Assembly: GCA_910579585.1 (NCBI GenBank)
Contig: CAJTVA010000039.1
Coordinates: 1-12,245, forward strand
Direction of reading: 5' to 3'
Length of the DNA stretch: 12,245 nt
DNA from: an uncultured Christensenella sp.
Lineage (GTDB): Bacteria > Bacillota > Clostridia > Christensenellales > Borkfalkiaceae
The notes beneath the pieces were generated by a model. It was not told the DNA's origin, did no database searches, and saw nothing but the letters and a program-made list of their open reading frames with translations. Both the position numbers and the translations under genes were made by a program. This document shows positions 7,538 to 12,245 of the stretch, one piece after another. Within the stretch, counting starts at the first letter, position 1, and the number at the start of each line of letters is the position of its first letter.

Positions 7538-7556
7538 TTATTCCATAGTATATAGC

Positions 7557-8246
7557 GTGAAATTAATTGCATTTAAAAAAAGTGTGTTTTTATTGGCCTG
7601 TCTTGTCGTTTCGGCGGGAATTATCCTAGGAATTTGTTGCGGAGTTACCGCGGCAAGCACTTCCGCCGTTGCCGAAAAAGTAGTGGTTATCGACGCAGGG
7701 CACGGGGGAATAGACGCGGGCGTGCACGGGGTGGCGACGGGCGCAAAAGAAAGCGATATTAACCTTGCGATAGCGAAGCAGCTTAAAGGGTATTTTTCGG
7801 GCGCCGGGTTCAAGGTAGTTATGACCAGAAGCGACAACGGCGGACTTTACGGACTTGCGACTAAAGGGTTTAAAATGCGCGATATGAAAAAGCGCAAACA
7901 GATTATAGAGGACTGCAAGGCGGATATGGTTATTTCCGTGCATCAGAACTCCTGCCCCATTCCGTCGCGGCGGGGCGGAACGGTTTTCTTCGACAAAACA
8001 AGCAGTTGCGGCAAAGCGCTGGCGGACTTAATTCAAAACGCTATAAACGCTATGGAAGAGTGTGTAAAAAAGAACGAAGCTCTTGCGGGCGATTATTATA
8101 TGCTGAAATGCACAGAAAGCCCGTCGGTGATTGTAGAGTGCGGGTTTATGACGAACGCCGAGGACGACACGCTTTTAAGCACTGAGGCATATCAGGAAAA
8201 AATTGCGTACGCAATATTCAAAGGGGCTGTCAGTTACTACGGATAA
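7557..8246 (+). CDS. cwlD: N-acetylmuramoyl-L-alanine amidase, CwlD-like
   Basis: A zinc amidase of the Amidase_3 family that cleaves the bond between muramic acid and L-alanine in peptidoglycan. CwlD itself acts in making the muramic-lactam of spore cortex, which is needed for germination. The 229-residue protein has an uncleaved or cleavable hydrophobic N terminus (9-30), then the catalytic domain. Expected zinc ligands are H49 in DAGHGG, E65 in AKESD and H129 in SVHQN, with catalytic E194 in VIVECGF. The segments RKQIIEDCKADMVISVHQN and YMLKCTESPSVIVECGFM resemble CwlD most. GTG at 7557 is chosen because it gives the full hydrophobic segment, but no ribosome binding site precedes it. It diverges from mrnC over 69 bases. 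A sporulation role is inferred from family resemblance only. Confidence 0.84.
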   Translation: MKLIAFKKSVFLLACLVVSAGIILGICCGVTAASTSAVAEKVVVIDAGHGGIDAGVHGVATGAKESDINLAIAKQLKGYFSGAGFKVVMTRSDNGGLYGLATKGFKMRDMKKRKQIIEDCKADMVISVHQNSCPIPSRRGGTVFFDKTSSCGKALADLIQNAINAMEECVKKNEALAGDYYMLKCTESPSVIVECGFMTNAEDDTLLSTEAYQEKIAYAIFKGAVSYYG

Positions 8247-8247
8247 G

Positions 8248-8276
8248 GGCGCAAAAGCGCGGTTTGAGGTTGCGCC
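8248..8276 (+). terminator. Weak hairpin after the amidase gene
   Basis: Arms GGCGCAA (8248-8254) and TTGCGCC (8270-8276) begin two bases after the stop codon and enclose a 15-base loop; an alternative small GCGC-AAAA-GCGC hairpin lies inside. No T run follows, so it could stabilise a 3' end rather than end transcription. The rest of the gap to 8360 shows no recognisable gene or motif. Confidence 0.25.
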
Positions 8277-8359
8277 GTTAAATATCCGAAAAGTGTGTTT
8301 TTGCGGCACCGAGAATGTTTAAAAGCGCGGTAATTCGGGCATATGTGGGGGTCTACGGT

Positions 8360-8395
8360 AAAAAAAGACAGGCGCGGCTTTTATAAGCCGCGCCT
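8360..8395 (-). terminator. Strong intrinsic terminator of the surface-protein gene
   Basis: A perfect 11-base-pair, G-C-rich stem (8370-8380 with 8385-8395) has a 4-base loop. On the minus strand it is followed by GTC and seven T (8360-8366). The T run fixes the direction: it ends the transcript of the 1105-residue gene, about 90 bases after its stop. On the plus strand there is no T tail, though the stem may still slow read-through from the amidase gene. Confidence 0.86.
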
Positions 8396-8484
8396 TAAAC
8401 TTACGCACAAAGACCTAGTCCGAGAATATAATTACCACATTATTTCATTTTACTAAAAGCCCTGCACGCAGGTTTTACCGTTTA

Positions 8485-11400
8485 TTAATTATTGCCCGAA
8501 GCGTTATCGTAAAACCCGTCGTCGTCTGTTGTGGTTACGCGACGAAGCTTTAACGCAAGCAAAAGCGCTATTATTGCAACGATGACGATTACGAGGCAGA
8601 TTATTACGATTGCGATTATCCAGCCGCTACTGCTTCCTCCCTCCCCGCCTGTCGACACAACCGGTTGGGAAGCTTCCGCCGTAATATCGACGTAGCCGCG
8701 AACGACGCTATAGTTATCGGTATCGTCGGGAGTGAAAGTGTAATAGCACCTGTTTGTGCCCGACTGCAATTCGTATGCGGAGTTATCCCAGACGAAAGTG
8801 CCCTTAGGCGCGTCGCCGTTAGCGACCAAGACAAGCTCTGAAAGGCTTTTGCCTGCCGAAGTACTGCCGCCGACCGATGGGGTTATTACAGGGTCCGCCT
8901 TTTTGACGTTTAGCCCGTCGATTTCAGCGGTCTTGGTTACTCCGTTTTCCGTAAAGCTTAAAGTTACCTTTGTATCGCCGAACCGCAAAGCGTCGGCGCC
9001 GTTTTCGTAAACGACGGTATATCCCTTATTGCCGAAAGGAAGCACCCTTTCACTGCCGTCGTTAAACTTCGCCGTTACCTTTACGGAAGATACGTCGAAG
9101 ATATCGAGCGCGGAGTAGTCGGTCGTTATTCCGCCGTCAGCCGCTTCAACGGTTAATTCCGTAATAACGACGTCCTTAATTTCGACGGAAACGATTGTAT
9201 CCGTCCACGAGCCGAAAGTGACGGTAATCGTAAAATTGTTTCCGCCGTGCGCGGGCATCGTTACCGTATTGGTTGCGCCGACGACGTCCCAACTGCCGAG
9301 GATAGAGTATCCGCCGACAATCTCGTCAGTGTCGGTACTGCTTAAAATTCCAGTTATTTTAAGGTTCTGCTTCAATACGGAAATCGACGTGGAAGTGAAA
9401 AGTTCGGGTTGCGCCCCGCCCTGCCATTCTGCGCGAATGGCTACGTAATTGGGCTTTTCGGCGGTCAGAGTTTTTGCGCCCGTAACCACGGCGAATTTAT
9501 TGAGGTCTGCGGGGGTGAATTTCCAGCTGTAGTCGTTCGTGCCGACTTTGAGCACTGCTTCTTCCATATCCCAGACCACGGTTCCCTCTACAGGGGCGCC
9601 GTCGTAAGTTGCGATTGCCCTTATTTCGGGCAAAGCTTTGCCGACGAAGAGCCTGTCGGTGCCGTTGTAGCTTACGTAAACCACCTCTACTTTGGGCTGG
9701 GCAATTGTAATTTTGAAAGTGCCCGAGATACTGCCCGTATAGTTGCCTATACCCGTTATGGTATAAGTCGCGGTGCCGATATTAACGTTAGAGGCATAAG
9801 AAATTGTGTAGTCTGCGTCTTTAATCAGGTTAACTCCGTCGATAGTGACTACCGGAACGGGCGAAATTTCCGCGCCCGTCTGTTCATAAGACGCGTTAAT
9901 CGCCGTGACCTGAGCGCGGGCGATATTCGCCTTGCCGACCGTAAACGCGGCGGACTTCAAACCTTTATAATTGCCTATACCCGTTATATCCACTACCGCG
10001 GCGCCGATATTGACGTTGTTGCGGTAGGTTACGGTATAGTCGGTATCTTTAACGAGCGCTTTGCCGCGCAAAGCGACTGTTATATCGGGTGCGATTGCAG
10101 AGCCGGTGTATTCGTAATTTTTTTCAAGCCCCGAAACGATTGCGGCGGATATATCCACTTCAACGATTTCAAACATGACGGTCGCTGAAGAATTGTACAA
10201 GCCCTTGCCCGTGACGGTAACGGTTGCCGTGCCCAGCCCCGTATTGTTTGCGTACGACACGGTATAGTCGGTACCTTTTACAAGCTTTACTCCGCTCAAA
10301 GTGACAACAGGTTCGGGGGTGATTGCCGCGCCCGTCCACTCGTACTCTTTTTCGATACCCGTGACGGTGGCTTTGTTTACGTCCGCGACTATGTTGAAGT
10401 TTACGGTCTTTACTCCCTCGAAGTTGCCCTTGCCCGTGACGGTAACGGTTGCCGTGCCGACCTCGACGTTATGCTCGTAGGCGAGGGAATACTCTGTATC
10501 TTTTGTAAGCGCCCTGCCAAGGTCGGTTATCCGCGGCAGGGGTTCTATCGCGCTGCCCGTGTAGGCTTGTGCGGCTATTTCCGCTACGGTTGCGCCCGAG
10601 ATACTTCTGGGGTTTATTTTGAAAGTTTTAGTATTCTTGCCCGAATAGTTGCCCTTGCCCGTGACGGTAAGCGTAGCTTCACCCGCGTTTACGTTGTTAG
10701 AATAGCTGAACGTGAAATCTGTTGCAGACGAAAGGGTCGTGCCGTTTAAAGTGACGGTTGCGGTCGGGGTTTGCGCCGTGCCGTTATAGGTACAGGCGGG
10801 TATAGCGCCTATGGTGCAGTTTGAAATATCTATACCGAGAATTGTGAACGTGGTGCTCTTGGTGCCCGTGTAGTTGCCTCTACCCGTTACCGTTATAGTT
10901 GCCTGACCGACGGCAGTATTGTTGGAGTAGCTGTATGTAAAGTCTGTGCCTGCGGTCAGGGTTGAGTTCAATGCGGGGTCTGTTACAGTCGTGGTCGGGG
11001 TTATTGCAAGTCCGTGATTGTAAATTTGGTCGCCTATTGCACCAATACTTGCGTTTGATATATCGCGGATTATTGTCAGAGTTAATGTATAACTGCCGTC
11101 GTTGTATTGACCTATTGCAGAAATATTAAGCGTTACGCGAATTGTACCAGGTTTTGTGGGTGTTATAGCACCTGTACTTGAATTTATAGTTGCAGAACCG
11201 GTACCACTAGCTACACTAAATGTCTGTTGCCCTTTACCTGGATTTCCAGTAACAGTAGGGCCACCAGTTACTTTTTCGTATGGAATTTGATTATTCCGTG
11301 TGTATGTAAAACTAGCTGATATTGACTCGCCGTTTACCCTCAAAGTAAATGTTTTAGGAGTTTTAGTCCCGTCAGACCACGAACAAGTTGATGTATCTTT

Positions 11401-11802
11401 TAAACTGAAAGTTATAGTATGGGAGCCTGACGATACAGCTGTATTAGTATGTTCCATAAATAACAGCTGGTCTGAAAATATATATCTTGCATAAGCACCA
11501 GAAGATAAAGTATATGTCACCAAACTGGAATCAATATTGCTAATTATCATACCACTTTGACTACTATTGTAATCTGTATATGAAGCAGTTGCCGTCAGTT
11601 TATCTGCTGAAAACGTCACACCTGTTTTTGTTCCAGCACTATAAATCGGTATTGCGACCGAGGTTGCGGCGGAGGCTGTGGTTGTGTTGTGTTTGTTGGA
11701 TATATCGAAGCATAGGAATACGGCACAGCCTAAAACGACTGCGCACAGTGTGAGAAATAAGGCAAGTTTCAACTTGCCCACTCGGGTTGATAAAGTTTTC
11801 AT
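8485..11802 (-). CDS. Repeat-rich, membrane-anchored surface protein
   Basis: No specific function is recognised; the architecture is that of a cell-surface adhesin-like protein. The 1105 residues begin with a basic N terminus and hydrophobic segment (about 11-33), with a plausible signal peptidase site after ASAA (43-46). Residues about 47-246 form an N-terminal region ending in an Ig-like block (SGTGSATINSSTGAITPTKP). Six tandem repeats follow (247-700). Two related modules with GT-x2-WD, GTN and FTP-x-D motifs lie at about 718-782 and 968-1042, around an Ig-like domain (about 880-967). A Gly/Ser linker, a membrane segment (1061-1085) and a short tail with basic then acidic residues end the protein; no LPXTG motif is present. 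ATG at 11802 has AGGGAG about 11 bases upstream. Codon use changes sharply in the N-terminal region. Confidence 0.9.
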   Translation of the reverse strand: MKTLSTRVGKLKLALFLTLCAVVLGCAVFLCFDISNKHNTTTASAATSVAIPIYSAGTKTGVTFSADKLTATASYTDYNSSQSGMIISNIDSSLVTYTLSSGAYARYIFSDQLLFMEHTNTAVSSGSHTITFSLKDTSTCSWSDGTKTPKTFTLRVNGESISASFTYTRNNQIPYEKVTGGPTVTGNPGKGQQTFSVASGTGSATINSSTGAITPTKPGTIRVTLNISAIGQYNDGSYTLTLTIIRDISNASIGAIGDQIYNHGLAITPTTTVTDPALNSTLTAGTDFTYSYSNNTAVGQATITVTGRGNYTGTKSTTFTILGIDISNCTIGAIPACTYNGTAQTPTATVTLNGTTLSSATDFTFSYSNNVNAGEATLTVTGKGNYSGKNTKTFKINPRSISGATVAEIAAQAYTGSAIEPLPRITDLGRALTKDTEYSLAYEHNVEVGTATVTVTGKGNFEGVKTVNFNIVADVNKATVTGIEKEYEWTGAAITPEPVVTLSGVKLVKGTDYTVSYANNTGLGTATVTVTGKGLYNSSATVMFEIVEVDISAAIVSGLEKNYEYTGSAIAPDITVALRGKALVKDTDYTVTYRNNVNIGAAVVDITGIGNYKGLKSAAFTVGKANIARAQVTAINASYEQTGAEISPVPVVTIDGVNLIKDADYTISYASNVNIGTATYTITGIGNYTGSISGTFKITIAQPKVEVVYVSYNGTDRLFVGKALPEIRAIATYDGAPVEGTVVWDMEEAVLKVGTNDYSWKFTPADLNKFAVVTGAKTLTAEKPNYVAIRAEWQGGAQPELFTSTSISVLKQNLKITGILSSTDTDEIVGGYSILGSWDVVGATNTVTMPAHGGNNFTITVTFGSWTDTIVSVEIKDVVITELTVEAADGGITTDYSALDIFDVSSVKVTAKFNDGSERVLPFGNKGYTVVYENGADALRFGDTKVTLSFTENGVTKTAEIDGLNVKKADPVITPSVGGSTSAGKSLSELVLVANGDAPKGTFVWDNSAYELQSGTNRCYYTFTPDDTDNYSVVRGYVDITAEASQPVVSTGGEGGSSSGWIIAIVIICLVIVIVAIIALLLALKLRRVTTTDDDGFYDNASGNN
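9703..11064 (-). repeat. Six tandem ~75-residue repeats in the surface protein
   Basis: Units cover residues 247-324, 325-399, 400-473, 474-549, 550-624 and 625-700. The shared pattern is D-I-S-x-A-x-V near the start, Y-x-(x)-G-x-x-I-x-P, then L-x-x-x-x-D-Y-T-x-x-Y-x-N-N and G-x-A-T-x-T-V-T-G-x-G-N-Y-x-G, ending in a phenylalanine-containing strand. This resembles Ig-like beta-sandwich repeats of clostridial surface proteins. DNA of units 3 and 4 is identical over 33 bases (10201-10233 and 10426-10458, 225 bases apart). Confidence 0.88.
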
Positions 11803-11884
11803 TGTGGTTCGTTCTCCCTTAAAGTGGTTCGCACCTCTTACGAGGTTTCAAAGGATCTTTTTATTCGTACAAAAATATTTGTAC
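11803..11884 (-). promoter_or_regulatory. 5' leader of the surface-protein mRNA
   Basis: If transcription starts near 11884 the leader is about 82 bases. It carries a small hairpin ACCTC-GTAA-GAGGT (11833-11846) with a GNRA-type loop. An 8-base direct repeat, CGAACCAC on the minus strand, lies at 11804-11811 and 11824-11831 and brackets the AGGGAG ribosome binding site. The elements are seen directly; any regulatory effect is unproven. Confidence 0.4.
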
Positions 11885-11973
11885 AGTTAAAATATATGTC
11901 TAATAATTTTGTATGTCAAGTAATTTTACAAAAATAATTGTAAATTTTTACGTAATGAAGAAAAATATTTGTA
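11868..11973. promoter_or_regulatory. Phased operator-like array between surface gene and XRE regulator
   Basis: Site 1 (11868-11883) reads TACAAAAATATTTGTA inside a 7-base-arm palindrome (11867-11884). Site 2 (11927-11942) matches it at 15 of 16 bases, and site 3 (11958-11973) at 14 of 16. A degenerate copy (11898-11913, 10 of 16) keeps the full TTTGTA half. Centres are 30, 29 and 31 bases apart, near three helical turns. Relative to the surface-gene promoter, site 1 lies just after the predicted start, the degenerate site fills the -10/-35 spacer, and site 2 lies just upstream of -35. Site 3 overlaps the start of the divergent regulator, the likely binding protein. Confidence 0.65.
11891..11919 (-). 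promoter_or_regulatory. Near-consensus promoter of the surface-protein gene
   Basis: On the minus strand a perfect -35 TTGACA (11914-11919), a 17-base spacer and -10 TATATT (11891-11896, one mismatch) predict a start near 11884. It is the best promoter match in the window, so the gene should be highly expressed unless repressed, which fits the operator-like sites that cover it. Confidence 0.86.
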
Positions 11974-12245
11974 TGAACAGAATAAGAGATTTACGCGAAG
12001 ACAGAGATTTAAGGCAGATTGACGTTGCAAAGGCGACGGATATAGACCAACAGACTTTATCTAACTACGAAACGGGGAAAACCAACCCCGACAGCTTTGC
12101 CATTATTCGGCTTGCGGAATTTTTCGGGGTGACTTGCGACTACCTTTTGGGAGTGACCGACAGGAACTTAAACAACACCGACGACGTTATGAACGAAATC
12201 GAAAATATAAAAGCGCAACTGGACTACATTAAAAGATACATGAAA
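11955..12245 (+). CDS. XRE-family HTH transcriptional regulator (partial, cut by window end)
   Basis: The visible 97 residues begin with a Cro/CI-type helix-turn-helix (about 8-66): NRIRDLREDRDLRQIDVA, recognition-helix region DQQTLSNYETGKTNP and the family ending FFGVTCDYLLGVTD. A predicted helical, possibly coiled-coil segment (NEIENIKAQLDYIKRY, 80-95) then runs off the window. Such proteins are usually dimeric repressors. Two in-frame starts exist, 11955 and 11973. The second gives the more usual start MNRIRDLRED and places site 3 in the leader; neither has a good ribosome binding site. A weak promoter (TTGTAT 11909-11914, AATAAT 11933-11938, 18-base spacer) would lie among the operator-like sites. 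The gene diverges from the surface-protein gene and is its likely regulator as well as its own; this is inference from layout. Confidence 0.9.
   Translation, partial: MKKNICMNRIRDLREDRDLRQIDVAKATDIDQQTLSNYETGKTNPDSFAIIRLAEFFGVTCDYLLGVTDRNLNNTDDVMNEIENIKAQLDYIKRYMK

Noticed and set aside
7538..7943. Minus-strand open frames opposite the amidase gene
   Set aside because: They are antisense to a gene with intact catalytic motifs and show no domain or credible start.
8455..8480. Second terminator just after the surface-gene stop
   Set aside because: The CCTGC/GCAGG palindrome has too small a loop and only a short T tail; the hairpin at 8360-8395 is far stronger.
11720..11802. Lipobox (VLGC) making the surface protein a lipoprotein
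   Set aside because: The cysteine (residue 26) lies in the middle of the hydrophobic segment with further hydrophobic residues after it, and a better signal peptidase I site (ASAA) follows.
1..12245. Mobile elements, CRISPR arrays, tRNA or rRNA genes
   Set aside because: No transposase or integrase motifs, no regular short repeat-spacer arrays and no cloverleaf or rRNA signature stretches were seen; the only tandem repeats are protein-coding.

Overview
The window looks like chromosomal DNA from a Bacillota (Firmicutes) bacterium, most likely an uncultured clostridial relative. Supporting this are the dnaX-ybaB-recR and mrnC-rlmB-sigma gene orders, a SigH-like sigma factor, a CwlD-like amidase, strong purine-rich ribosome binding sites and near-consensus sigma-A type promoters. 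No rRNA, tRNA, CRISPR array, transposase or integrase was seen.

Region 1 (about 1-7537, minus strand) is a compact housekeeping cluster. In transcription order it holds mrnC, rlmB, a SigH-like sigma factor, dnaX, ybaB, recR, gpsA and typA. The first genes overlap by a few bases, and one extended -10 promoter (7509-7537) sits just upstream of mrnC. The products process 23S rRNA (MrnC), methylate it (RlmB), load the replication clamp (DnaX), support recombinational repair (RecR, YbaB), make glycerol-3-phosphate for lipids (GpsA-like) and assist ribosome assembly (TypA/BipA). dnaX carries an A8 run in the linker where other bacteria make a short gamma form.

Region 2 (7557-8246, plus strand) is a divergent gene for a membrane-anchored N-acetylmuramoyl-L-alanine amidase of the CwlD type. 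The 238 bases after it contain a strong terminator that serves the next gene from the opposite side.

Region 3 (8360-12245) is the accessory part. A 1105-residue surface protein on the minus strand has a signal peptide, a compositionally odd N-terminal segment, six tandem repeats of about 75 residues, Ig-like domains and a C-terminal membrane anchor. Divergent from it, and cut by the window end, is an XRE-family HTH regulator. The AT-rich space between them holds a near-consensus promoter for the surface gene and a series of TACAA-N6-TTGTA-like sites about 30 bp apart. These sites cover the promoter and the regulator's own start. The simplest reading is a surface-protein switch controlled by an autoregulated repressor. 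This is the most interesting system in the window.
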